Assembly: GCF_035594125.1 (NCBI RefSeq)
Contig: NC_087198.1
Coordinates: 1,524,599 to 1,588,598 of the forward strand
Length of the DNA: 64,000 nt
Direction of reading: 5' to 3'
Source: Scylla paramamosain
Lineage: Eukaryota > Arthropoda > Malacostraca > Decapoda > Portunidae
The position numbers were made by a program, and so were the translations under genes. Shown here piece by piece: positions 26,485 to 44,600 of the stretch; the first letter of the stretch is position 1, and every line of letters starts with the position of its first letter. The notes beneath the pieces are model-generated. The model did not search any database. It was not told the origin of the DNA and saw nothing but the letters and a program-made list of their open reading frames with translations.

Positions 26485-27601
26485 CGTTTCTCGTAATGTC
26501 CTTTCGTTTCCCACAAATAGGGTTCTTAGCATGTATTTAAGCGTTTTATTGGTAACATGATCAAAAACACTCAAAATACATGTTTTTGGTAATGTTATTC
26601 TGTTTCTCCATAAAGTGTGTTTTGCATGCGTTTTACCGTTTTGGTATATAAGGAGCTCAAAAACACTTAAAGGCAAGTTCTTGGTAAACATTGGTTTTAT
26701 TCCCATGTAATGTTATTGCCCTTCTTTTTAGTGCTTTACTGCCTATCACGCTCAAAAACACTCAATAAACACTTTTCTGAAAATGTCGTTTTTTTTTTTT
26801 TTTTTTTTACCACATAAAGCTGGTTTCGCAATCAATTTAGGTTTTGGGTAACTAAGAATGTGGAAGGCACTCAAAATACACGCATTTTGTAAGGTAATTC
26901 TTTTTCTCAATTAAAAGTGTTATTCATGAGTTTCATCATTTTTGTATCTAAGAAAATTCTCTAGGTACAGGAGTTTTTGCGTTTTTTGCCTTTTGGTTCT
27001 TGTGGAACTATAAAACACTCATTATACACGTTTCTCAGAATGTCCTTTTGTTTTGCAATACTTTGCATCCATTTTTGCATTTTTTTTAGGTAACTAGCTC
27101 AAAAAACATTCAAAAAATACATTTTTGGTAATGTTATTCTATTTCTTTATATTGGTTGGTTTGCATCCTTTTTAGCGTTTTTCTACGTAAAACACTGAAA
27201 AGGCACGTTTTCAGTAATTTTGTTTTGCATTCCAATATTGATTGACTTCCATGTTATTATCGTTTTGGTGCCTAACATACTGAAAAACACTCAAAAGTAA
27301 GGTTTCTCGTAAAGTCGTTTAATTTCTTCATGTAGGTGGATTTGCATTCACTTAAGAGTTTGGTACATAACATTCCGAAAAAAAGCTAAAATTAACTTTT
27401 TTGATAATATTTTTTATCACATAATTGCCCAGAATTTTCCCAGAATTTTGGCATCTCGGTATCTATGAAGATGAATAACAAAAAAAAAAAAATTGCCGTT
27501 TTTTTTATATATTTATTTATTTTTTCTTTATAAAGAGTGTTATTTGTGGGTTTTAGTTTTTTGGTTCTTAAGGAACTTAAAAACACGTTTCTCGTAATAA
27601 A
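26485..27601 (+). repeat. Representative HOR with its monomer map
   Basis: One copy dissected by eye: B 26485-26580; C 26581-26675; D 26676-26771; E 26772-26882 (enlarged by a T20 run); F1 26883-26971; F2 26972-27030 (half monomer, 59 bp); G 27031-27120; H 27121-27207; I 27208-27300; J 27301-27395; K1 27396 to ~27490 (contains GGCATCTCGGTATC and the A-run); K2 ~27491-27601 (T-rich stretch, then TTTAGTTTTTTGGTTC). Full monomers are 87-101 bp when unexpanded. A small duplication of CGTTTCTCGTAAT closes the unit. Summing typical monomer lengths gives about 1.1 kb, matching the landmark spacing. Confidence 0.85.
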
Positions 27602-29388
27602 CGTTTCTCGTAATGTCCTTTCGTTTCCCAAACATAGGGTTCTTTGCATGTATTTTCGCGTTTTCATAGGTAGCATGATCAAAAACACTCAAAATACATG
27701 TTTTTGGTATTGTTTTCTAATTCTCCATAAAGTGTGTTTTGCATTCGTGTTAGCGTTTTTGTATGTAAGGAGCTCAAAAAAACTTAATGGCATATTCTTG
27801 GTAAAAGTTGGTTTCATTCCCATGTAATGTTATTGTCCTGCTTTTTAGTGCTTTATTGCCTAACACGCTCAAAAACATTCAAAGTCACTTTTCTGGTAAT
27901 GTCATTTATTACCAACATAAAGCTAGTTTTACATGTAATTTGGGGTTTTGGTAAATAAGAATGTGAAAAACACTCAAAATACACGCATTTCGTAAGGTTG
28001 TTATGTTTCTCATTTAAGAGTGTTATTCATGAGTACCAGCATTTTTAGTAACTAAGAAACTTCTTCATATACGCGAGTTTTTGCGTTTTTTGCCTTATGG
28101 TTCTTGTGAAACTATAAAACTCTCATTATTCACGTTTCTCGTAATGTCCTTTTGTTTCCCAATATATAGTGCTTTGCATCCTTTTTCGCGTTTTTTGTAG
28201 GTAACAAGATTAAAAACACTCAAAATATACCATTTTGGTAATATTCTATTCCTTCATATTTGTTGGTTTACATCCGTTTTAGCGTTTTTCTACCTAAAAC
28301 ACAGAAACGACACGTTTTCAGTATTTTGTTTTGGATTCTCATATAGAGTGACTTCCATATTATTTATCGTTTTGATGCCTAACAAGCTGAACATTACTCA
28401 AAAGATAGGTTTCTGGTAAAGTCGTTTAATTTCCTCATATAGGTGGCTTTGGCACTTCAGTGGTATTTATCGTTTTGGTGCCTAACATGCTAAAAAAACA
28501 CTCAAAAGACTGGTTTCTTGTAAAGTCGTTGAATTTCCATATATAGGTGGCTTTCCATGCACTTTAGGGTTTCGTACATAACAATCCGAAAAAAACCTAG
28601 AATTAACTTTTTTGATAATGTTCTTTTTTCCACATAATTTCCCTGAATTTTGCCAGAATTTTGGCATCTTGATACCTATGAAGATGAATAACAAAAAAAA
28701 AATGGTATTTTTTTTATTGATTTATTTTTTTCTCTATAAAGAGTGTTATTTGTGGGTTTTAGTTTTTTGGTACTTAAGGAACTTAATAACACTCATAATA
28801 CACGTTTCTCATAATGTCCTTTCGTTTCCCAAACATAGGGTTCTTTGCACGTATTTAAGCGTTTTTATAGGTAACTTGATCAAAAACACTCAAAATACAT
28901 GTTTTTGTAATGTTTTTGTGTTTCTCCATAAAGGGTGTTTTGCATGCGTTTTAGCGTTTCAATATGTAAGGAGCTCAAAATCACTTAAAGGCAAGTTCTT
29001 GGTAAAATTTGGTTTTATTTCCATGTAATGTGATTGCCTGCTTTATAGTGCTTTATTGCCTAACACGCTCAAAAACACTCAAAAGACACTCTTCTGGTAA
29101 TGTCATTTTTTTTCCACATAAAGCTAGTTTCGCATGCAATTTGGGGTTTGGTAACTAAGAATGTGAAAAACACTCAAAATACACGCATTTGCTAAGGTTG
29201 TTCTGCATCTGAATTAAGAGTGTTATTCATGAGTTTCAGCGTTTTGGTACCTAAGAATCTCAAAAACACTCATAATGCACTTTTCTCGTAATATCGCTCT
29301 TTTCTTCATATAGGGTGCTTTGCATGGAATTTGGCATTTTTTTTCACGTAATAGCTGAAAAACACTGAAAATACACGCTTTTGGTAAT

Positions 29389-29545
29389 AAGAACATAAGA
29401 ACATAAGAAATAAGTAAATCTGCAAGAAGGCATCAGGCCTACAAGTGGCAGTACTTGTATGAAATATGCCTACCTACGAGTATTTCCACCTATCATCCCC
29501 ATCCATAAATTTGTAATTTTCTCTTACTCTTCCCAAATGCCTCAG
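29389..29545 (-). mobile_element. LINE 3'-end fragment (CR1-like)
   Basis: Unique sequence inserted between repeat monomers. On the minus strand it ends in octamer repeats TTCTTATG TTCTTATG TTCTTA, preceded by a TAGGCCTGATGCCTTCTTGC stretch. CR1-group LINEs are known for a 3' end made of short ~8-bp direct repeats rather than poly-A. No reading frame is expected here because this would be 3' untranslated sequence. The left flank (TACACGCTTTTGGTAAT) and tail are shared with remnant A at 33498, but the two diverge after CAAGAAG. To the right, satellite resumes in monomer E. The clade assignment is an inference from tail style plus the RT fragments found elsewhere. Confidence 0.75.
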
Positions 29546-32500
29546 GGTAATTTTTTTCCCACATAAAGCTAGTATCGCATGGAATTTGGGGTTTTGGTAA
29601 CTAAGAATGTAAAAAAAGCACTCAAAATACACGCATTTAGTAAGGTTCTTCTGTTTCTTAATTAAGAGTGTTATTCATGAGTTTCAGTATTTTAGTATCT
29701 TAGAAACTTCTCCATAGTCGAGTTTTTGCGTTTTTTGCCTTGTGGTTCTGGTGAAACTACAAAACACTCATTATACACGTTTCTCGTTATGTCCATTTTT
29801 TTTTTCCTTATATAGAGTGCTTTGCATCCATTTTCATGTTTTTTTTTATGTAACAAGCTCAAAAACACACAAATATACTTTTTTGCTAATGTTATTCTAT
29901 TTCTTCATATTGGTTGGTTTGCATCCGTTTTAGCGTTTTTCTACGTAAATCTTTTAAAAGACACGTTTTCAGTAATTTTGTTTTTGATTTCCATATAGTG
30001 ACTTTCATATTATTTATCGTTTTGGTGACTAACATGCAGAAAAACACTCAAAAGACAGGTTTCTTGTAAAGTCGTTAAATTTTATCAGATAGGTGGCTTT
30101 TGCATACACTTTATGGTTTGGAACATAACTCCGAAAAAAAGGTAAAATTAACTTTTTTGAGAATGTTTTTTCCACATAATTTCCCTGAATTTTGCCAGAA
30201 TTTTGGCATCTTGGTACCTATGAACATCAATAACAAAAAAAAATAAAAATGATATTTTTTTATTTATTTTTTTTCTCTATTAAGAGTGTTATTTGTAGGT
30301 TTTAACGTTTTCGTATTTAAGGAACTTAAAAACATTCATAATACACATTTCTCGTAATGTCCTTTCGTTTTCCAAATATGGGGATCTTTGCATGTATTTA
30401 AGCGTTTTTATAGGTAACATACACTCAAAACACTTGTTTTTGGTAATGTTATTCTGCTTCTCCATAAAGGAGTGTTTTGCATGCGTTTTAGCGATTTGGT
30501 ATGTAAGGAGCTGAAAAAACACTTTGAAGGCAAGTTCTTGGTGAAAGTTGGTTTTATTCCAATGTAATATGATTGCCCTGCTTTTAGTGCTTTATTGCCT
30601 AACACGCTCAAAAACACTGAAAAGATACTTCTGGTAATGCCATTTTTTTCCCACATAAAACTAGTTTCGCATGCTTTTTAGGGTTTTGCGAAGAATGTGA
30701 AAAAAAAAACACTCAAAATACACGCATTTGTTAATGCTGTTCTGTTTCTCAATTAAGATTGTTATTCATGAGTTTCAGCATATTGGTATCTAAGAAACTT
30801 CTTTATATACACGAGTTTTTGCGTTTTTTGCCTTGTGGTTCCTGTGAACCACAAGTTCTTTTGCCCGAAAATAATAAGACACTCATTATACATGTTTCTC
30901 GTAATGTCCTTATCTTTCCTAATAGGGAGTGCTTGCATCCATTTTCGCGTTTTTTGCAGGTAACAAGCTCAAAAACACTCAAAATATACCTTTTTGGTAA
31001 TGTTTTTCTATTTCTTCATATTGGTTGGTTTTCATCTTTTTTTGCGTTTTTCTACGTAAAACACCGAAAAGACACGTTTTCAGTAATTTTGTTTTTTATT
31101 CCTAAAGAATATTCCCAGAATTTTGGCATCTTAGTACCTATGAAGATGAATAACAAAACAAAACAAGAAAATTTTATTTTTTTTTCTCTATAAAGTGATA
31201 TTTGTGGGTTTTAGCTTTTTTGGTACTTAACACTCATAATACACTTTTTTCGTAACGTCTTTTCTTTTCCCAAAATAGGGTTCTTTGCATGTATTTAAGC
31301 GGTTTTATTGGTAACATGATCAAAACACTGAAAATACATGTTTTTGGTAACGTTCTTCTGTTTCACTATTAAGTGTATTTTGCATGCGTGTTTTGGTATA
31401 TAAGGAGCTCAAAAACACTTAAAGGCAAGTTCTTGGTAAAAATTCGTTTTACTCCGATATAATGTGATTGCCCTCCTTTTTAGTGTTTTATTGCCTATCA
31501 CGCTCAAAAACACTCAAAAGACACTTTTCTGGTAAAGTAATTTTTTTCCCAACAAATCTATTTTTGCAAGCAATTTGGGGTTTTGGTAACTAAGAATGTT
31601 AAAAGCACTCAAAATACACGCATTTAGTAAGGTTGTTCTGTTTCTCAGTTAATAGTGTTATACATGAGTTTTAGCATTTTGGTATCTAGGAAACCTCTCA
31701 ATATACACAAGATTTTGCGTTTTTTGCCTTGTGGTTCTTTTGAACTATAAAACACTCATTATACACTTTTCTTGCAATGTCCTTTTGTTTCCCAATATAG
31801 AATGCTTTGCATCAATTTTCGCGTTTTTTATAGGTACCAAGCTCAAAAACATTCAAAATATACGTTTTTAGTAACGTCTTTCTATTTCTTGATATTCGTT
31901 GCTTTGCATCCGTTTTAGCGTTTTTCTACGTAAAACATTGAGAAGACACGTTTTCAGTAACTTTGTTTTGGATTCCCATATAGAGTGATTTCCTTATTAT
32001 TTATCGTTTTGGTGACATGCTAAAAAACACTCAAAACAGATTTCTGTTAAGGTCGTTTAATTTCCTCATATAGGAGGCTTTGCATGCACCTTAGGGTTGG
32101 GTCCGAAAAAAAAAAAAGCTGAAATTAATTTTTTTGATAATATTGTTTTATCATATGATTGCCCTGAATTTTCCCAGAATTTTGGTATCTCGGTACATAT
32201 GAAGATGAATAAAAATAAAATCCTATTCCGAAAAAAAAGCTGAAATGAACTTTTTTGATAATATCATATGATTGCCCTGAATTTATCAATTAAAAGTGTT
32301 ATTCATGCATTTATTAATTTTGGTATGTAAGAAATTTCTCTATATACACGAGTTTTTGCGTTTATTGCCTCGTGGTTCTTTTAAAACTATAAAACACTCA
32401 TTATACACGTTTCTCGTAATGTTCTTATGTTTCCCAATATAGAGTGCTTTCCATCCATTTTCGCATTTTTTGTAGGTAAGCTGAAAAACACTCAAAATAT

Positions 32501-33497
32501 ATATTTTTGGTAATATTATTCTATTTCTTCATATTGGTTGGCTTGCATCCGTTTTAGCGTTTTTCTTCGTAAATCACTGAAAAGACACGTTTTCAGTAAT
32601 ATTGTTGAAACTGCTGAAAAAAAAAAACACTCAAAAGACAGATTTCTGGTAAAGTGTAATTTCCCCATATAGGTAGGTTTGCATGCACTTCTGGGTTTGG
32701 TACATAATTCCGGAAAAAAAGCTAAAAATTTTTTTTTTATAATGTGTTTTTTACATAATTTCCCTGAATTTTGCCTGAATTTTGGCATCTTCATAACTAT
32801 GTAGATGAATAAAAAAAAAAATCTATTTTTTTTGTTATTTATTTTTTCTCTATTTGTGGGTTTTAGTTTTTTGGTACTTAAGGAACTTAAAAACAATCAT
32901 AATACACGATTTTCGTAATGTCCTTTCGTTTCCCAAACATAGGGTTCTTTGCATGTATTTAAGCGTTTTTATAGGTAACATGATCAAAAACACTCAAAAT
33001 ACATGTTTTTTTGTAATGTTTTTGTGTTTCTCCATAAAGGGTGTTTTGCATGCGTTTTAGCGTTTCAGCATGTAAGGAGCTGAAAACACTTAAATGCAAG
33101 TTCTTGGTAAAATTTAGTTTTATTTCCATGTAATGTGATTGCCTGCTTTATAGTGCTTTATTGCCTAACACGCTCAAAAACACTCAAAAGACACTCTTCT
33201 GGTAATGTCTTTTTTTTTTTCCACATAAAGCTAGTTTCGCATGCAATTTGGGGTTTTGGTAACTAAGAATGTGAAAAACACTCAAAATACACGCATTTGG
33301 TAAGGTTGTTCTGTATCTCAATTAAGAGTGTTATTCATGAGTTTCAGCGTTTTGGTACCTAAGAATCTCAAAAACACTCATAATGCACGTTTCTCGTAAT
33401 GTCGCTCTTTTTCTTCATATAGGGTGCTTTGCATGCATTTTGGCATTTTTTTTCACGTAATAGCTGAAAAACACTGAAAATACACGCTTTTGGTAAT
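29546..33497 (+). repeat. Satellite HOR array, forward block 4
   Basis: Landmarks lie at about 30205 (type d), 31125 (type e), 32184 (type a) and 32784 (type b). At 32220-32290 a scrambled join repeats a GAAAAAAAAGCTGAAAT / TTGCCCTGAATT piece and then jumps to monomer F1. The last ~150 bp (33350-33497) are plain monomers ending at TACACGCTTTTGGTAAT, the site where the LINE begins. This flank is the same as at 29245-29388 and resembles 51090-51171. Confidence 0.85.
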
Positions 33498-34119
33498 AAG
33501 AACATAAGAACATAAGAAATAAGTAAATCTACAAGAAGAATCTGCTAATGTTGACTCCATTATTTTACACTCAACAGAAGTTAAGCTGACAGGTTAGACG
33601 TTAAAGTTTTATCTCCTTTCTTAAAGGTAGGTACTATATTCGCCTGCCTCCGAATTACCGATACCTCACATGACTAAAGTGATTTCCTAAGGACAGAAAC
33701 TAACAGATTACTTATAACCTTTTTCCTTTCCTTAAATACTGTGGAATATATTTCATCTGGTCCTGGTGACTTGAACTTTTCAACTTATCTATCTCCTGTT
33801 CCACTATCTCTTTTAGTTATGGTAATATCTGTCAGCTTCTCATCCTCTTCAATTCTAAATATCTTCTCACTATTTGGCAAATCCTGCATGTTTTCCTGGG
33901 CAAAGACAATTAAAAAATACTCGCTCACAATTTTACTAATCTCTAATTCATTATATTATGGCCTTAAAACCACTTCCCCTGTCTTTAATTTCATATATAC
34001 TACTCCTTCGCCCAATGTAGTGTTTTAACCTCAGTCATCCATTTAGGATCATTCTTCTGCGATCTTTTTCTTCTGTAAGGGATGTTCCCTAACTGTCCTG
34101 AATGTAATTTATCAACGAA
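33498..34119 (-). mobile_element. CR1-like LINE remnant A, 5'-truncated and internally deleted
   Basis: The element reads on the minus strand. Its 3' end at 33498 has the same octamer tail as 29389. It then has a reverse-transcriptase piece (33584-33661), the RT motif KSPGPDEIYSTVFK (33731-33772) and part of the endonuclease-RT linker up to about 34119. Compared with remnant B it lacks 166 bp of linker; the junction is at 33953/33954 with about 2 bp of microhomology. It also lacks everything between its tail and the 33584 piece. Stops and frameshifts make it inactive. The right edge at 34119 is where satellite-like TTTCGCTTCTCCATAAAG resumes. Confidence 0.85.
33584..34119 (-). pseudogene. Reverse-transcriptase pseudogene of remnant A
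   Basis: Minus-strand translation gives, in N-to-C order, a DPKWMT-containing linker, then ISKIVSEYF and FAQENMQDLPNSEKIF, then KSPGPDEIYSTVFK, then RQANIVPTFKKGDKTLTSN before a stop at 33581. The KSPGPDGI and ANIVPIFKKGDK signatures are standard in non-LTR retrotransposon RT. The EYF, ENMQDLP and EKLTDI segments belong to the linker ahead of RT in CR1-like elements. Frame is broken at least twice: by an extra T near 33812 relative to remnant B, and by a 1-nt loss just before KSPGPD that B shares. The catalytic FADD box is absent. Confidence 0.85.
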
Positions 34120-41155
<7,036 letters not shown>

Positions 41156-41616
41156 TATGTAAGGCCTCGCATATGAGGAAATTAAAGACCTTACAAGAAA
41201 TCTGTCTTTTGAGTGTTTTTCATCATGTTAGGCATCAAAACGATAAATAATAAGGAACTCACTCTATGTGGGAATCCAAAAGAAAATTACTGTTTTATGT
41301 AGAAAAACGCTAAAACTGATGCAAACCAACCAATATCAAGAAGCAGAAAAACATTACCAGAATTGTATATTTTGAGTGTTTTTGAGCTTGTTACCTACAA
41401 AAAAAAAACGCGAAAATTGATACAAAGCACTCTATATTGGGAAACAAAGGGACATTGCAAGAAAAGTGTATAATGAATGTTTTAAAGTTCAAAAAAACCA
41501 CAAGGCAAAAAACACAAAAACTCGTGTATATGGAGAATTTTTCTAGATACCAAAATGCCGAAACTCATGAATAAAACTATTAATTGAGAAACAGAACAAC
41601 CTTACTAAATGCGTGT
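41156..41616 (-). repeat. Inverted HOR segment 3
   Basis: Left edge TATGTAAGGCCTCGCATATG; right edge CTTACTAAATGCGTGT. It shares GGCCTCGCATATGAGG with segment 4 at 63184, against AAGCCTCCCATATGA in segments 1 and 2, so the four fall into two pairs. About 40 bp around GAAAACGTGTCTTC is missing here (AAATTACTGTTTTATGTAG). Confidence 0.92.
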
Positions 41617-44600
41617 CAAAAACACTAAAAGGCAAGTTCTTTTTTTATGTAACAAGCTCAAAAACACACAAAATATACTTTTCTGGTAATGTTATTCTAT
41701 CTTTTCATATTGGTTGGTTTGCATCCGTTTTAGCATTTTTTTACGTAAATCTTTAAAAGACACGTTTTCAGTAATTTTGTTTTGGATTTCCATATAGAGT
41801 GGCTTTCATATTATCTATCGTTTTGGTGCCTAACATGCGGAAAAACACTCAAAAAAGATAGGTTTCTTTTCTTGTAAAGTCGTTAAATTTTCCCAAATAG
41901 GTGGCTTTACATACACTTTATGGTTTGGTACATAACTCCGATAAAAAGGTAAAAGTAACTTTTTCCACATAATTTTTCCACATAATTTCCCTGAATTTTG
42001 GCAGAATTTTGGCGTCTTGGTACCTATGAACATCAATAACAAAAAAAAAAATGCTATTATTTTATTTATTTTTTTCTCTATAAAGAGTGTTATTTGTAGG
42101 TTTTAACGTTTTGGTACTTAAAAAACTTCAAAACATTCATAATACACATTTCTCGTAATGTCCTTTCCTTTCCCAAATATCTTTGCATGTATTTAAGCAT
42201 TTTTATAGGTAATATGATGAAAAAACACTCAAAAAACACTTGTTTTTTGGTAATGTTATTCTGATTCGGCATGCATGCGTTTTAGCGATTTGGTATGTAA
42301 GGAGCTGAAAAACACTTCAAGGCAAGTTCTTGGTAAAAGTTGGTTTTATTGCAATGTAATATGATTGCCCTGCTTTTTAGTGCTTTATTGCCTAACACGC
42401 TCGAAAAAACACTCAAAAGACACTTCTGGTAATGTCATTTTTTCCAACATAAAACTACTTTCGCATGCTGTTTGGGGTTTTGCTAAGAATGTGAAAAAAA
42501 ACACTCAAAATACACGCATTTGGTAATGTTGTTCTGTTTCCCAATTAGGATTGTTATTCATGAATTTCAGCATTTTGGTATCTAAGAACTTCTTTTTATA
42601 CACGAATTTTTGCGTTTTTTGCGTTGTGGTTCTTGTGAACCACAAGTTCTTTTGCCCAAAAATAAAAAAAACACTCATTATACACGTTTCTCGTTATGTC
42701 CTTTTCTCTCATAATATGGAGTGCTTTGCATCCATTTTCGCGTTTTTTGTAGGTAACAAGCTCAAAAACACCTAAAAATATACCTTTTTGGTAATGTTAT
42801 TCTAGTTCTTCATATTGGTTGGTTTGCATCCATTTTAGCGTTTTTCTACGTAAAACACCGAAAAGACACGTTTTCAGTAATTTTGTTTTCGATTCCCAAA
42901 GAATATTGCCAGAATTTTGGCAACTTAGTACCTGTGAAGATGAATAACAAAAAAAAAAAAAATTATATTATTTATTTATTTTTTCTCTATAAAGAGTGTT
43001 ATTTGTGGGTTTTAGCTTTTTTGGTACTTAAGGAACATAAAAACACTCATAATACACGTTTCTCTTAATGTCCTTTCGTTTCCCAAACGTAAGGTTCTTT
43101 GCATGTATTTAAGCGTTTTTATAAATAACATGATCAAAAACACTCAAAATACATGTTTTTGGTAATGTTACTCTGTTTCTCCATAAAGGGTGTTTTGCAT
43201 GCGTTTTAACGTTTTGGTATGTATGGAGTTAAAAAAACACTTAAAGACAAGTTCTTCGTAAAAGTTGGTTTTATTCCCATGTAATGTGATTGTTCAGCTT
43301 TTTAGTGCTTTGTTTCATATCACGCTCAAAAACACTCAGAAGACATTTTTTGGAAATATAATTTTTTTTCCCACATAAAGCTAGTTTCGCATGTAATTTG
43401 GGATTTTCGTAACTAAGAATGTGAAAAGCACTCAAAAAACACACATTTGGTAAGGTAGTTCTGTCTCTCAATTAAAAGTGTTATTCATGCATTTCAGCAT
43501 TTTGGTATGTAAGAAACTTCTATATACACGAGTTTTTTGCGTTTTTTGCCTTGTGGTTCGTGTGAAACTATAAAACACTCATTATACACGTTTCTCGTAA
43601 TGTTCTTTTGTTTCCCAATATAGAGTGCTTTCCATCCATTTTCGCATTTTTTTTAGGTAACAAGCTGAAAAACACTCAAAATATATCTTTTTTGGTAATG
43701 TTATTCTATTTCTTCATATTGGTTGGTTTGCATCCGTTTTAGCGTTTTTCTTCGTAAATCACTGAAGAGACACATTTTCAGTAATATTGTTGAAATTGCT
43801 GAAAAAAACACTCATAAGACAGGTTTCTAGTAAAGTTGAGTAATTTCTCCATATAGGTGGCTTTGCATGCACTTCAGGGTTTTTCCAGAATTTTGGTATC
43901 TCGGTACCTATGAAGATGAAAAACAAATTTTTTTTTTCTCTCTATAATGTGTTATTTGTGAGTTTTAGCTTTTTGGTACTTAAGTAACTTAAAAACACTC
44001 ATAATACACGATTTTCGTAATGTCCTTTTCTTATACAAACATAGGGTTCTTTACATGTATTTAAGCGTTTTTATAGGTAACATGATCAAAAACACTCACA
44101 ATACATATTTTTGGTAATGTTATTCTGTTTCTCCATAAAGGGTGTTTTGCAGGCGTTTTAGCGTTTTGGTATGTAAGGAGTTAAAAAACACTTAAAGGCA
44201 TGTTCTTCGTAAAAGTTGGTTTTATTCCCAAGTTATGTGATTGTCCTGCTTTTTAGTGCTTTGTTGCATATCACGCTCAAAAACACTGAAAGAACATTTT
44301 TCTGGTAATGTCATTTTTTTGCCCATATAAAGGTAGTTTCGCATATAATTTCCCAATTTCGTAACTAAGAATGTGAAAAACACTCAAAATATACCTTTTT
44401 GGTAATGTTATTCTATTTCTTCATTTTGGTTGTTTTCCATCCGTTCCACATGAAGGCAAGTTCTTGTTAAAAATTGGTTTAATTTCAATGTAATGTGATT
44501 GCCCTGCTTTTTAGTGCTTTATTGCCTAACATGCTAAAAAACACTCAAAAGACATTTTTCTGGTAATGTCATTTTTTTTCCCACAAAAAGCTGGTTTCGC

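Larger units (their letters stand above)
17790..29388 (+). repeat. Satellite HOR array, forward block 3
   Basis: Landmarks lie at about 18801, 19900, 21017, 22231, 23363, 24394, 25270 (truncated), 26346, 27460 and 28663. The variant order is c, c, a, a, b, b, f, e/c, generic, then a d-like copy. The block opens with a partial type-d HOR that breaks off at about 18389. The final ~145 bp (29245-29388) is plain-monomer sequence almost the same as 33350-33497. No gene is recognisable. Confidence 0.88.

Noticed and set aside
29389..29545. SINE with a tRNA-derived head
   Set aside because: No Pol III A/B box was seen. The octamer tail is shared with the RT-bearing remnant at 33498, so a LINE 3' end is simpler.
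33741..34028. Plus-strand open frame of 95 codons within LINE remnant A
   Set aside because: It is antisense to the reverse-transcriptase relic, which reads clearly on the minus strand.
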